Part shown: in pieces, positions 25,502 to 34,124 of the stretch
How positions within the stretch are numbered: the first letter of the stretch is position 1
Layout of the letters: each line of letters opens with the position of its first letter
Notes under the pieces: model-generated
Told to the model about the DNA's origin: nothing
Databases searched by the model: none
The model's input: the letters and a program-made list of their open reading frames with translations, nothing else
DNA from: Erythrobacter sp. WG
GTDB taxonomy: Bacteria; Pseudomonadota; Alphaproteobacteria; Sphingomonadales; Sphingomonadaceae
Length of the DNA: 64,000 nt
NCBI RefSeq assembly: GCF_026586795.1
Contig: NZ_JAPFGY010000002.1
Span: forward strand, 1-64,000
Reading direction: 5' to 3'
Translations under genes and position numbers: made by a program

Positions 25502-25933
25502 ATGGCCAAGAAGATTGAAGGCTATATCAAGCTGCAGGTGCCCGCGGGCTCTGCCACCCCCTCGCCGCCGATCGGCCCGGCGCTGGGTCAGCGCGGCGTG
25601 AACATCATGGAATTCTGCAAGGCGTTCAACGCCGCCACGCAGGAAATGGAAAAGGGGATGCCGATCCCGACCGTGATCACGGTCTATGGCGACCGCTCCT
25701 TCACCTTCGTCACCAAGACCCCGCCCGCGTCGTTCTTCCTCAAGAAGGCGGCCAACCTCAAGTCGGGCTCCAAGGAGCCGGGCAAGGTGTCGGCCGGGAC
25801 CATCAAGGAATCGCAGATCCGCGAGATCGCCGAAGCCAAGATGGCCGACCTCAATGCGAACGACGTGGACCAGGCGATGAAGATCATCGCCGGCTCGGCC
25901 CGCTCGATGGGCCTGCAAGTGGTGGAGGGCTAA
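25502..25933 (+). CDS. rplK: 50S ribosomal protein L11
   Basis: 143 residues, full length. N-terminal domain '[38 protein letters not shown]' and RNA-binding C-terminal domain ending '[36 protein letters not shown]'. It forms the GTPase-associated centre with 23S rRNA. AGGAG lies upstream of the ATG and rplA follows 4 bases after its stop. Confidence 0.98.
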   Translation: MAKKIEGYIKLQVPAGSATPSPPIGPALGQRGVNIMEFCKAFNAATQEMEKGMPIPTVITVYGDRSFTFVTKTPPASFFLKKAANLKSGSKEPGKVSAGTIKESQIREIAEAKMADLNANDVDQAMKIIAGSARSMGLQVVEG

Positions 25934-25937
25934 GCAC

Positions 25938-26630
25938 ATGGGCAAGATGACCAAGAAGGCGAAGGTCCTCAGCGCGCTGGACCGCGAGAAGCTCTACACC
26001 GTTGAAGAGGCTCTCGCGACGCTGCGCCAGTACAAGAGCAAGTTCGACGAGACCGTCGAAGTCGCGATGAACCTCGGCGTCGATCCGCGCCATGCCGACC
26101 AGATGGTTCGCGGCATGGTGTCGCTGCCCTCGGGCACCGGCAAGGACGTGAAGGTGGCTGTGTTCGCGCGCGGCGACAATGCCGAGAAGGCGCTCGCCGC
26201 CGGCGCGGACAAGGTGGGCGCGGAAGACCTCATGGAAGACATGATCGCCGGCAACCTCGACTATGACCGCGTGATCGCCTCGCCCGACATGATGGGCGTG
26301 GTGGGGCGTCTGGGCAAGATCCTCGGCCCCAAGGGCCTGATGCCGAACCCCAAGCTCGGCACGGTCACGCCGAACGTGGCGCAGGCGGTGAAGGACGCCA
26401 AGGCCGGCCAGGTCGAGTTCCGCGTGGAAAAGCAGGGCATCATCCACTCCGGCATCGGCAAGCTCAGCTTCTCGGACGACGCGCTGAAGGCGAACTTCAA
26501 GGCGCTGACCGATGCGGTCGTGAAGTCGAAGCCCTCGGGCGCCAAGGGCAAGTACGTCCGCAAGGTCACCGTGACCTCGTCGATGGGCCCGGGCCTCAAG
26601 GTCGACCTGTCGGAAGTCGAGGGCGCGTAA
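25938..26630 (+). CDS. rplA: 50S ribosomal protein L1
   Basis: 230 residues. Signature pieces: '[33 protein letters not shown]', '[29 protein letters not shown]' and '[25 protein letters not shown]'. L1 forms the mobile stalk at the E site and typically represses its own L11 operon by binding the mRNA leader. A strong terminator follows within 30 bases, so rplJ-rplL are not part of this operon. Confidence 0.98.
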   Translation: MGKMTKKAKVLSALDREKLYTVEEALATLRQYKSKFDETVEVAMNLGVDPRHADQMVRGMVSLPSGTGKDVKVAVFARGDNAEKALAAGADKVGAEDLMEDMIAGNLDYDRVIASPDMMGVVGRLGKILGPKGLMPNPKLGTVTPNVAQAVKDAKAGQVEFRVEKQGIIHSGIGKLSFSDDALKANFKALTDAVVKSKPSGAKGKYVRKVTVTSSMGPGLKVDLSEVEGA

Positions 26631-26658
26631 GCCGCCCGATCCGGTTCAACCGATCCGC

Positions 26659-26693
26659 AAGGGGCCGGAAGCATCGCGCTTTCGGCCCCTTTT
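26659..26693 (+). terminator. Intrinsic terminator of rplK-rplA
   Basis: AAGGGGCCGGAAG pairs with CTTTCGGCCCCTT (one bulge) around a short loop and runs into TTTT. It lies 28 bases after the rplA stop. Confidence 0.9.
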
Positions 26694-27107
26694 GCATCGG
26701 ACGGCTTCAGGGGCACGACCGGGGCACCCCGGTAGCGGATCGCCGCTGCGGCGCGGGGGTAGGGTCCTTGCGAAGGAGCCCGCCAGGTTACGCGCCGCCA
26801 TCATCGCCATCATCCTTGCAACCCTGGTCGCCACCTTCATCACCCGGTCCTTCATTGCACCGGGCGTGGGGGCAGCAGCGCTGTTCGCGGTGATGCTCGC
26901 CACCTGGCTATGGAATCGCGGCTCACGCCCCGAGGAGGTGCGCCGGACCGAGGCCGCCACCCGCCGCCAGCGCGAGGAGGGGCCGGCAAGGATCTCTAGC
27001 GCCGGCGCGCCCGACCCCTTGCTTTTGCGCTGCGGTTCGCCACATCGTTGGGCGAGGCGCGCACCCTCCTCCCCGACGCGCGCCGTTCAGGAGAGGTCTG
27101 TCTGCAA
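26694..27107 (+). other. Possible small membrane-protein frame without a clear start
   Basis: A plus frame spanning 26692-27132 contains a convincing hydrophobic stretch ('[20 protein letters not shown]', 'GVGAAALFAVMLATWLWNRG') followed by a basic tail. It has no ATG or GTG in a sensible position (only a TTG inside the rplA terminator), and its last part overlaps the gene at 27108. It may be a decayed gene or use an unusual start. Confidence 0.3.
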
Positions 27108-27419
27108 ATGCCGAGGGATTCGGAGAGCCTGACCGGTTGGCTGGCGACGAAGTGGCTGATTGCCGCGGTGGCGCTTGCCGAGCTCGGGCTGCTGGCCAGT
27201 TTCGACGTGCGGCTCGGGATCGCGGCCGGCGCGTTGTTCGGCGGCGTCGCCATCGTGTGGCTCTATCTGGCGCTGCGCTACGGCAGCCTGTCGGGTGCCC
27301 GCTCTGCGCGCAGGGCGATGGTCGAGAGCGCCGAGGCCCATGCCCGCAACCGGCGGAGCGCCGACGAGAAGACCCGGCTAGGCGCGCAGCAGCGCCCGGA
27401 TGCGGCCGAGCGCCCCTGA
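27108..27419 (+). CDS. Small two-helix membrane protein
   Basis: 103 residues from ATG 27108, with GGAGAGG about 13 bases upstream. Two hydrophobic segments: 'WLATKWLIAAVALAELGLLA' and 'LGIAAGALFGGVAIVWLYLAL', then a basic, polar C-terminus. It is not recognised as a named family. The preceding frame (26694-27107) has a similar layout, so the two could be relatives. Its 3' end overlaps the acyltransferase gene on the opposite strand by 42 bases. Confidence 0.45.
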   Translation: MPRDSESLTGWLATKWLIAAVALAELGLLASFDVRLGIAAGALFGGVAIVWLYLALRYGSLSGARSARRAMVESAEAHARNRRSADEKTRLGAQQRPDAAERP

Positions 27420-28271
27420 CCTGTCGGCGATGGCCCTCGCCCCCGCGACCGCACCGTCGAACCCCGCCCGCGCGCCCAGCAGGGTGCGGTTGGCGAGGGT
27501 GGGCGCGAGCAGCATCAGGCTCGAACATTCGGCAAAGTGGGTGCCGAACATCGCCTTGTGCGCACCTTCGCCCTCGGTGAAGTCGAACCAGCGGTAGCGC
27601 TGTTCGGCAAACAGCCGCTCCAACGCTTCCATCTGCAGCACCGTGCCGGGCGAGAGCCGCGCCCAGTCGGGATCGTAGCCGAGGTGCGCATAGACGAGCG
27701 TCGCGCCGGTGACCGGCAGCGAGAGGTAGGCGATCGCCTGCCCGCCCGCGCGCAGCAGGAAGCAGCGCATCCGGTCGCCCTCGGCCGCTTCCAGCATCGC
27801 CTGCCGCGCCGCGGGCGTGCCGGGCAGGCCCGCATCGAGCAGCCGTGCCTGGTAGGTGCGTGCCGAGAGCGGTAGGGCGGCGGCAAGGAAGGCTTCGACC
27901 TCGGCCGGGGTCCGATGTTCGGTCACGGCATAGCCGCCCGCCTCCTCGGCAAGCTTCTTCGCCTTGCGGCGCAGGGTCGAGCGCGTCTTGCCCGAAAAGC
28001 GCGCCATGTAAGCTTCGAAGCTGCCGTCCATCGCGATGTAGTGGCGCCGATAGTCCTGCCGGGCGCCTGCGACGAAACCCGGATAGCGCGTCACCGCCTC
28101 GGCAAGGCGCGCCGTCGGGGCGGACAGGACGCGCACCCCGTCCCGCCCGCCCGGCGGCGCGTCGGGTAGCGCGCCGGCCAGCACGTCCTCGAGCGTGAAC
28201 GCCCAGGTCGACACGCGGCGCGGCACGCTTGCCAGGCGGCGCGAGCCGAGGGTGAAATCGATGGCGCTCAT
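27378..28271 (-). CDS. BioF2-like/FemAB-type N-acyltransferase
   Basis: 297 residues. GNAT-superfamily fold of the BioF2-like type: 'YIAMDGSFEAYMARFSGKTRSTLRRKAKKL' is the characteristic 'f...l..k.R..lrr..r' segment, followed by 'RCFLLRAGGQAIAYLSLPVTGATLVYAHLGYDPDWARLSPGTVL' and 'YRWFDFTEGEGAHKAMFGT'. Such enzymes attach acyl or aminoacyl groups, often in cell-wall or exopolysaccharide assembly. The acceptor is unknown. It follows the polysaccharide deacetylase gene by 25 bases on the same strand, which supports an envelope-glycan role. Confidence 0.82.
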   Translation of the reverse strand: MSAIDFTLGSRRLASVPRRVSTWAFTLEDVLAGALPDAPPGGRDGVRVLSAPTARLAEAVTRYPGFVAGARQDYRRHYIAMDGSFEAYMARFSGKTRSTLRRKAKKLAEEAGGYAVTEHRTPAEVEAFLAAALPLSARTYQARLLDAGLPGTPAARQAMLEAAEGDRMRCFLLRAGGQAIAYLSLPVTGATLVYAHLGYDPDWARLSPGTVLQMEALERLFAEQRYRWFDFTEGEGAHKAMFGTHFAECSSLMLLAPTLANRTLLGARAGFDGAVAGARAIADRSGALGRIRALLRA

Positions 28272-28296
28272 GCCGTGCGCGGGCCCGCGTGCCGCC

Positions 28297-29268
28297 TCAG
28301 GTCGCGCCGTAAAGCGCGTTGGAGACGAATTGCTCGGCGATGCGGATGCCGGTCCGCAGCGTGCTCGGCGGCAGCGCGGTGTTGCGCCCGGTCAGGTGCA
28401 GGCGCGGCGGGATCTCGGCATAGGTACCGGTCGTCACCCCGCGCATTCCTGCCAGCGCCTTGACCAGCCCCGCGAAGCGGCGCCGCACCACGTAATTCAC
28501 CGCCTGCCGGCGGCGGTTGATGAGCTCGAAGGAGTGGCTGACCAGCGTGAAGCTGTCGCGATCGGTGTCGCGGGCGTGACGGATCGCGGCGAGCATCTCG
28601 GCGAGGGTCAGCGCGGTGATCTGGGCATGGCGCAGGCCGCCGCCGAGGGTGGCGATCGCCCCCACCGGCACCTCGACCACGCCCATGTGGCCGAGCGGGT
28701 CGCGATCATCGGCGCCCAGGCTGATGCGGGCCCCGCTCGTGGGGAGCGCCGGGCAGTGACTCGAATCGTAATGGAGCCCGATCGCCGCGAGCGCGCGCAG
28801 CGTGTCGTCATTCGCCCCGTAATTGCCCGCCCGGAAGGCGACCGGCGCCGGGGCACCGGCTGCGATCAGCGTCGCGCGCGCATAGTCGAGGATCGCGCAT
28901 TGCTCCTCGAAGGGGAAGTCGTAGAGGAACTTGCCGGTCGCTTTCGAAGGCAGCGGATTGCCCGCGCCGGCGAGCGCCAGCCATTCGGTGTGGCAGTGAA
29001 GCTGCACGTCCTGCCCGGCCTCCATGATCGGGCCGACCACGTCCTCGATCGCGGCCACGCCCCACACCAGCGCCGGCATCGGATCGACGAAGAACACCGC
29101 CTTCTGCCCGTGTTCGGCGAGGAGCTGGAGCTTGTGGGTGATCCCCGAGGGGCCATCGCGGGTGACGCAGGCGATCGACCGCGCAAAGTTCTCCGCACGG
29201 TCCCCTGGCCCGTTGTACAGGCCCGAGGAGTACTCCGTGTCGATGGTTATGAACACGCGTGTGGTCAT
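28297..29268 (-). CDS. Polysaccharide deacetylase family protein (WalW-like)
   Basis: 323 residues. The ATG at 29268 has a GGGGGAG just upstream; a TTG five codons earlier is possible. Seen: 'RVFITIDTEYSSG' (acid residues at the first motif), 'AVFFVDPMPALVWG', 'DVQLHCHTEWLALAG' (His motif), 'PVAFRAGNYGANDDTLRALAAIGLHYDSSH' (the RxGxxG-like third motif) and 'FTLVSHSFEL'. These belong to carbohydrate esterase family 4-like proteins, which remove acetyl groups from surface polysaccharides. No signal peptide is seen, so it may act on cytoplasmic lipid-linked or nucleotide-linked sugars. It is probably co-transcribed with the acyltransferase. Confidence 0.8.
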   Translation of the reverse strand: MTTRVFITIDTEYSSGLYNGPGDRAENFARSIACVTRDGPSGITHKLQLLAEHGQKAVFFVDPMPALVWGVAAIEDVVGPIMEAGQDVQLHCHTEWLALAGAGNPLPSKATGKFLYDFPFEEQCAILDYARATLIAAGAPAPVAFRAGNYGANDDTLRALAAIGLHYDSSHCPALPTSGARISLGADDRDPLGHMGVVEVPVGAIATLGGGLRHAQITALTLAEMLAAIRHARDTDRDSFTLVSHSFELINRRRQAVNYVVRRRFAGLVKALAGMRGVTTGTYAEIPPRLHLTGRNTALPPSTLRTGIRIAEQFVSNALYGAT

Positions 29269-29322
29269 GCTCCCCCTGTACAAGCAGAGGGTTAAGATGA
29301 GGTGATGATGTCTCCCCGGGCC

Positions 29323-30084
29323 TCAGATGCCGCCGGCGGTGACGGCGAGGCCCTGCGCGTCCAGCCCTTCGGCAAGCGCCGCGCTGCACCGCGCGAGGTC
29401 CTCGGCGCTGACCGAGCGGATGACGAAGTTGGCACCCACGCGGCCTTCGCGGAAGAAAGGGTAGGAGCCGATCTGGCAGGCCGGATGGGCCGCTTCCACC
29501 TCGCGCAGCAGGGTAGCAACCTCGCTTTCGGCGACCCAGCAGCCGAGCGTCTCCGACAGCAGCGGCGCGCCGCCCTCGAGCGTGCCGGTCAGCGCGTCGA
29601 GCATTCCGGCGGTGATGTGCGGGACGCCGGCCATCAGGAACAGGTTGCCGATGCGGATGCCCGGCGCGCCGGACATCCGGTTGGGGATGAGCTCGGCACC
29701 CTCGGGCACGCGGGCCATCCTGAGGCGCCCCTCGTTGAGGCCGCCGCGGGTCGCATAGTAGCGCTCGAGCATCGCGCGCGCCTCGGGATGGATCACCACC
29801 GGCACGCCGAGCGCCGTCGCCACCGCGTCGACGGTGATGTCGTCATGCGTCGGGCCGATCCCGCCGGTGGTGAAACAATAGTCATGCTCGGCCCGCAGCG
29901 CTTCGACCGCCGCGACGATGCGTGCCTCGATATCGGGCACCACCCGGACTTCTACGAGGCGGATGCCCTGCACCTGCAGCCAGCTTGCCACCTGCGCGAT
30001 GTTCTTGTCGTGGGTGCGGCCGGAGAGGATTTCGTCGCCGATGACGATGAGGCCGGCGGTCCAGATCTTGTCGGGAGAGGTCAT
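29323..30084 (-). CDS. CinA-like molybdopterin-binding (MoCF biosynthesis) domain protein
   Basis: 253 residues from ATG 30084. The MoCF fold is clear: 'TAGLIVIGDEILSGRTHDKNIAQVASWLQVQGIRLVEVRVVPD', 'YCFTTGGIGPTHDDITVDAVATALGV' and 'PNRMSGAPGIRIGNLFLMAGVPHITAGMLDALTGTL'. This is the short form of CinA without the nicotinamide-nucleotide deamidase domain. Related domains hydrolyse ADP-ribose or FAD-like nucleotides; the activity of the short form is not established. It is separated from the upstream monooxygenase by a family A repeat. Confidence 0.87.
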   Translation of the reverse strand: MTSPDKIWTAGLIVIGDEILSGRTHDKNIAQVASWLQVQGIRLVEVRVVPDIEARIVAAVEALRAEHDYCFTTGGIGPTHDDITVDAVATALGVPVVIHPEARAMLERYYATRGGLNEGRLRMARVPEGAELIPNRMSGAPGIRIGNLFLMAGVPHITAGMLDALTGTLEGGAPLLSETLGCWVAESEVATLLREVEAAHPACQIGSYPFFREGRVGANFVIRSVSAEDLARCSAALAEGLDAQGLAVTAGGI

Positions 30085-30137
30085 GGGGGCAAGGTTAGGG
30101 GAGATTGGCAGGGAGCGGAAGGATTTCATCACCCCCC

Positions 30138-30200
30138 CGTTCGCCTCGAGCGAAGTCGAGAGGCCGCCGCACAGGTGTCTCGACTTCGCTCGACACGAAC
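30138..30200. repeat. Palindromic intergenic repeat, family A
   Basis: CGTTCG-CTCGAGCGAAGTCGAG on one side and TCTCGACTTCGCTCGACACGAAC on the other form a long imperfect hairpin. It lies between the CinA-like gene and the monooxygenase gene, both transcribed leftward. Confidence 0.85.
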
Positions 30201-30214
30201 ACGGCGAATAACCC

Positions 30215-31723
30215 CTACTCCGCCGCCTCGAGCTGTTGGTCGGCCGCGCGGGCATTGGCGCCGGGCTTCGTGAAGGTCAGGATCCCGTCGGTCAGCGGGT
30301 CGTCCTTCATGCGTTTTCTGTCGACCACATATTCCTGGTTGAGCCGCCAGGGGTAGCTGATCGAGTTGCGCGGCATGATATGCTTGCCGCGCTGGATGTA
30401 GCCGCTCGAGAAATCGAACACGTCGTCCTCGACGATCGCGGCCTCTGCCTCTTTCGTGAGCACCGGGGTGGCGATGACCGTGCCGGTCGCGCGCATATGC
30501 TGCAGGACGCGGCACACGTAGTCCGAATTGATGTCGGCGCGCAGGGTCCAGCTGGCGTTGAGGTAGCCGAACACCACCGCAAGGTTCGGCAGGTTCGAGA
30601 ACATGCAGCCCTTGTAGTAGAACCGCTCGTTGAACGCGACCGGCGCGCCGTCCACGCGCACGTCGATCTTGCCCGCCACCGCGAGCTTCAAGCCGGTGGC
30701 GGTGACCACGATGTCGGCCGGCAGAAAGCGCCCGTCGGCAAGGCGCACGCCGCCCTTCTCGAACTTCGCGATGTGCCCGGTGACGACATCGGCCCGGCCC
30801 TCCTTCATGGCGCGGAACAGGTCTTCGTCGGGCACGAGGCACAGGCGCTGCTCCCACGGGTTGTAGGGCGGGGTGAAGGCAGCCTTGTCGTAGTCCGGCC
30901 CCAGTGCCTTCTCGATCTTCTTGTAAAGCGCGTCGATCACCTTCTGCGGGTTGTCGCGGGCCAGCTTGAAGGAGAAGTCCTGCATCTTGATGTTCTTGAA
31001 GCGGGTCACCCGGTAGGCGAGTTTTTCGGGTAGGATCCTGCGCAGAAAGTTGGCGAAGCCGTCCTTGGCGGGGCGGGTGAACATCCATGTCGGGGTGCGC
31101 TGGAGCATCGTCACGTGATTGGCCTGCTGCGCCATCGCGGGCACGATCGTCACCGCCGTCGCGCCCGAGCCGATCACAACCACGTTCTTGCCCGCGTAAT
31201 CGAGGTCCTGCGGCCAGAACTGCGGGTGCAGCACCTGCCCTTCGAACTCGCCGAAGTCGAAGCCGGGGTCGTAGGGCTCGTCGTAGTCGTAGTAGCCGGC
31301 GCCCAAGTAGAGGAAGTTGGCGGTGAGGTGTGTGCGGCTGCCGTCGGCCTTTTCCATCTCCACGTGCCAGCGCGCCTCGTCGTGGCGGAAATCGGCGGAG
31401 AGCACCTTGTGGCCGAAGCGGATGTGCTGGCGAATGCCGCGCTCGTCGACGATCCGATCGAGATATTCGAGGATCGCGGGCGCATCGGCGATCGACTTCT
31501 CGTGGGTCCAGGGCTCGAAGTCGAAGCCCAGGGTGTGCATATCGCTGTCCGAGCGGATGCCGGGATAGCGGAACAGGTCCCAGGTGCCGCCGAGATTGTC
31601 GCGCCGCTCGACGATGCAGTAGGAGTGGCCGGGCGCCTTCATCCCCATGTGCGCGGCCATGCCGATGCCGGATATCCCGGCGCCGACGATCAGCACGTCG
31701 AAATCTGGCGGCGATGCGGGCAT
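30215..31723 (-). CDS. Flavin monooxygenase, Baeyer-Villiger type
   Basis: 502 residues from ATG 31723 with a GGAGAGAGAGG ribosome-binding site. FAD-binding GxGxxG at 14-19 ('VGAGISGIG'), the Baeyer-Villiger fingerprint FxGxxxHxxxW at 160-170 ('FEGQVLHPQFW'), and NADPH-binding GxGxxA at 185-190 ('VVVIGSGATAVTIV'). Later motifs 'VVTATGLKLA' and 'NLAVVFGYLNASWTLRADI' fit the group. The enzyme inserts oxygen beside a carbonyl or oxidises heteroatoms, using NADPH and O2; the substrate is unknown. It is divergent from the TonB receptor at 31870 with 146 bases between. Confidence 0.92.
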   Translation of the reverse strand: MPASPPDFDVLIVGAGISGIGMAAHMGMKAPGHSYCIVERRDNLGGTWDLFRYPGIRSDSDMHTLGFDFEPWTHEKSIADAPAILEYLDRIVDERGIRQHIRFGHKVLSADFRHDEARWHVEMEKADGSRTHLTANFLYLGAGYYDYDEPYDPGFDFGEFEGQVLHPQFWPQDLDYAGKNVVVIGSGATAVTIVPAMAQQANHVTMLQRTPTWMFTRPAKDGFANFLRRILPEKLAYRVTRFKNIKMQDFSFKLARDNPQKVIDALYKKIEKALGPDYDKAAFTPPYNPWEQRLCLVPDEDLFRAMKEGRADVVTGHIAKFEKGGVRLADGRFLPADIVVTATGLKLAVAGKIDVRVDGAPVAFNERFYYKGCMFSNLPNLAVVFGYLNASWTLRADINSDYVCRVLQHMRATGTVIATPVLTKEAEAAIVEDDVFDFSSGYIQRGKHIMPRNSISYPWRLNQEYVVDRKRMKDDPLTDGILTFTKPGANARAADQQLEAAE

Positions 31724-31869
31724 GGCGGGCCTCTCTCTCCCTGTTTCGTCGCCGATGTAATCACACCGTTCGGGCAAAAGCGAGTCTCGAATGGCAAATT
31801 GCAACCGAGTTTGGTGTGCGACTTTGGTCCGAGGTGACACCTCGCGCGCCGCTCCGTAGAGGTAAGATC

Positions 31870-33921
31870 ATGACATTCCGTGCCCGACTGCTCGCCTGTG
31901 CCCTGCCGCTGCTGATCGCCGCCCCGCTCGCCGCGCAGGAGCTGCAAGCCGATCCGCAGGACGAGCCGCCGGACGAGGAGGTGCCGAAGGGCGAGATCAT
32001 CGTCACCGGGCGCGGGCTCGACCCGGCGCTGTCGAGCGGGATCTACGCGACCACCACGCTGGAGCGCGAGACGATTATCGCCGCGCCTTCGGGGCGGATC
32101 GAGGACGTGCTGCGGAATGTCGCCGGCTTCCAGCAGTTCCGCCGCTCCGACAGCCGCTCCTCGAACCCCAGTGCGCAAGGGGTGACACTGCGCGCGCTCG
32201 GCGGCAACGCCACGAGCCGCGCGCTGGTGCTGCTGGACGGGGTGCCGGTCGCCGATCCCTTCTTCGGCTACATCCCCTTGTCCGCGATCCCGCCCGAAAC
32301 GCTGGGTGCGATCCGCGTGACGCGCGGCGGCGGTTCGGGTCCGTTCGGGGCGGGGGCGCTGGCCGGCACCATCGAGCTCGAGAGCGCCGAGCCGGGCGGT
32401 CTCAATCCGCTGCTCGCCAGCGCGGCGATCAACGACCGTGCCGAGACCGAGGCGAGCGCGGTGCTGACCCAGCGACTGGGCGCGGGCTTCGCCACCGCGA
32501 GCGGTCGTTGGGACCGCGGGCAGGGCTTCTTGACCACGCCGCCCGCCGAGCGCGTCCCGGCGACCGCCCGGGCGCGGTTCGACAGCTGGAATGTCGCCCT
32601 GCGCGCCGCCGCGCCGCTGACGCCCGACATCGAGCTCCAGGCCCGCGTCGCCGCTTTCCGTGACGCGCGAACCCTGCGCTTCGCAGGCGCGCTGTCGACC
32701 AGCGAGGGCCAGGAGGCCTCGATCCGCCTCGTCGGGCGCGGCGCCTTGCCGTTCGACGTGCTGGCCTATGTCCAGGCGCGCGACTTCACCAACATCGTCA
32801 TCTCCGCGACCCGCTTCACCCCGACCCTGAACCAGCGCGCCACCCCCTCCACCGGGGTCGGCGGCAAGTTCGAACTGCGCCCGCCGCTGCTCGAAGGGCA
32901 CGACATCCGCATCGGGGCCGACTGGCGCCGGGCCACCGGCGAGACCGACGAGGATGCGATCAACGCCGTCACGGGCCGCATCACCGAGAGCCGCCGCGCC
33001 GGGGGGACAATCGACAATCTCGGTGTCTTCATCGAGGACGACTGGCAGATCGGCCCGCTCACCCTGAACGGCGGCCTGCGCGCGGATCGCAGCAGCATCA
33101 CCGGCGGCTTCTACCGCGCGGTCAGCCCCACCGGGGTGCCGGTCGCGACGATCCTCCCCGCCGACCGTTCGGAGTGGACGGCCAGCTGGCGTGCCGGTGC
33201 GCTGCTCTACGCCACCCGCCGCCTCGAACTGCGCGCCGCCGCCTACACCGGGCTGCGCCTGCCGACCCTCAATGAGCTCTACCGCCCCTTCGTGGTGGTG
33301 CCGGTGACGACCCAGGCCAATGCCGATCTCGAAAGCGAGCGGCTGCGCGGGTTCGAGGCAGGCTTCGACTGGCAGCCGGTCAGCGCCGTGGTGCTCTCGG
33401 TCACCGCCTTCGAGAACCGGGTGAAGAACGCCATTGCCAATGTCACGGTCGGCCCCAACCTGCGCCGCCGTGCCAACCTGCCCGAAATCCGCGCGCGCGG
33501 AGTGGAGGCCAGCCTCGGCGTCAAGCTCGGCGCGGTGAGCCTCGATGGCTCGCTGGCCTTCACCGATGCCGAGGTGCGCGGCGGGACCGGCCCTTCCGCC
33601 GAACTGGACGGCAAGCGCCCCGCGCAGACCCCGCGGCTGGCGGCCAGCATGACGCTCGGCTGGCAGCCCGCGCCTGGCTGGCGGGTGGCGGGCACGCTGC
33701 GCTACACGTCCTCGCAGTTCGAGGACGACCGCGAGACCGACCGCCTGCCGCCGGCGACCACGCTCGACGCCTTCCTCGCCGCCCCGCTTACCGGCAAGCT
33801 CGCGCTGATCGTGCGGGCCGAGAACCTGACGGGCGAGACGATCGTCACCCGCAACCAGGGCGGATCGCGCGATTTCGGCATTCCGCGCACGGGCTGGATC
33901 GGCATCCGCTACGGATTCTGA
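31870..33921 (+). CDS. TonB-dependent outer-membrane receptor
   Basis: 683 residues. ATG 31870 starts a signal peptide cleaved near 'APLAAQE'. TonB box 'EIIVTGRG' and plug domain: 'RIEDVLRNVAGFQQFRRSDSRSSNPSAQGVTLRALGGNATSRALVLLDGVPV', 'AIRVTRGGGSGPFGAGALAGTIEL' (quoted in pieces). The barrel ends 'RDFGIPRTGWIGIRYGF' with the terminal Phe. It is on the short side for the family. Ligand unknown; the divergent monooxygenase might act on the imported compound, which is inference. Plug similarity is to the Cir/BtuB-like rather than the SusC type. Confidence 0.9.
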   Translation: MTFRARLLACALPLLIAAPLAAQELQADPQDEPPDEEVPKGEIIVTGRGLDPALSSGIYATTTLERETIIAAPSGRIEDVLRNVAGFQQFRRSDSRSSNPSAQGVTLRALGGNATSRALVLLDGVPVADPFFGYIPLSAIPPETLGAIRVTRGGGSGPFGAGALAGTIELESAEPGGLNPLLASAAINDRAETEASAVLTQRLGAGFATASGRWDRGQGFLTTPPAERVPATARARFDSWNVALRAAAPLTPDIELQARVAAFRDARTLRFAGALSTSEGQEASIRLVGRGALPFDVLAYVQARDFTNIVISATRFTPTLNQRATPSTGVGGKFELRPPLLEGHDIRIGADWRRATGETDEDAINAVTGRITESRRAGGTIDNLGVFIEDDWQIGPLTLNGGLRADRSSITGGFYRAVSPTGVPVATILPADRSEWTASWRAGALLYATRRLELRAAAYTGLRLPTLNELYRPFVVVPVTTQANADLESERLRGFEAGFDWQPVSAVVLSVTAFENRVKNAIANVTVGPNLRRRANLPEIRARGVEASLGVKLGAVSLDGSLAFTDAEVRGGTGPSAELDGKRPAQTPRLAASMTLGWQPAPGWRVAGTLRYTSSQFEDDRETDRLPPATTLDAFLAAPLTGKLALIVRAENLTGETIVTRNQGGSRDFGIPRTGWIGIRYGF

Positions 33922-34124
33922 AATCCCGGCTTTCGGCAGATACTTGCTTACCCCAAGCAATGTGCGCAGCAATCCTGCGCGAGAGCGGCAATTGTGGCAT
34001 TTTTGCTACTGTCGGACGAGAACCGTTGCGCCGCTCTTGTGAGGGCCCGCGGCGCTGATAGGTTTCATCCCGCTCACCAAGCCGGCTCAAGACCGGCTGG
34101 TTTGTGGAGAGAGAGGAAACCATC

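Noticed and set aside
31690-33972. 760-codon open frame on the minus strand opposite the TonB receptor
   Set aside because: Antisense shadow with biased composition; the receptor on the plus strand is complete with signal peptide and terminal Phe.
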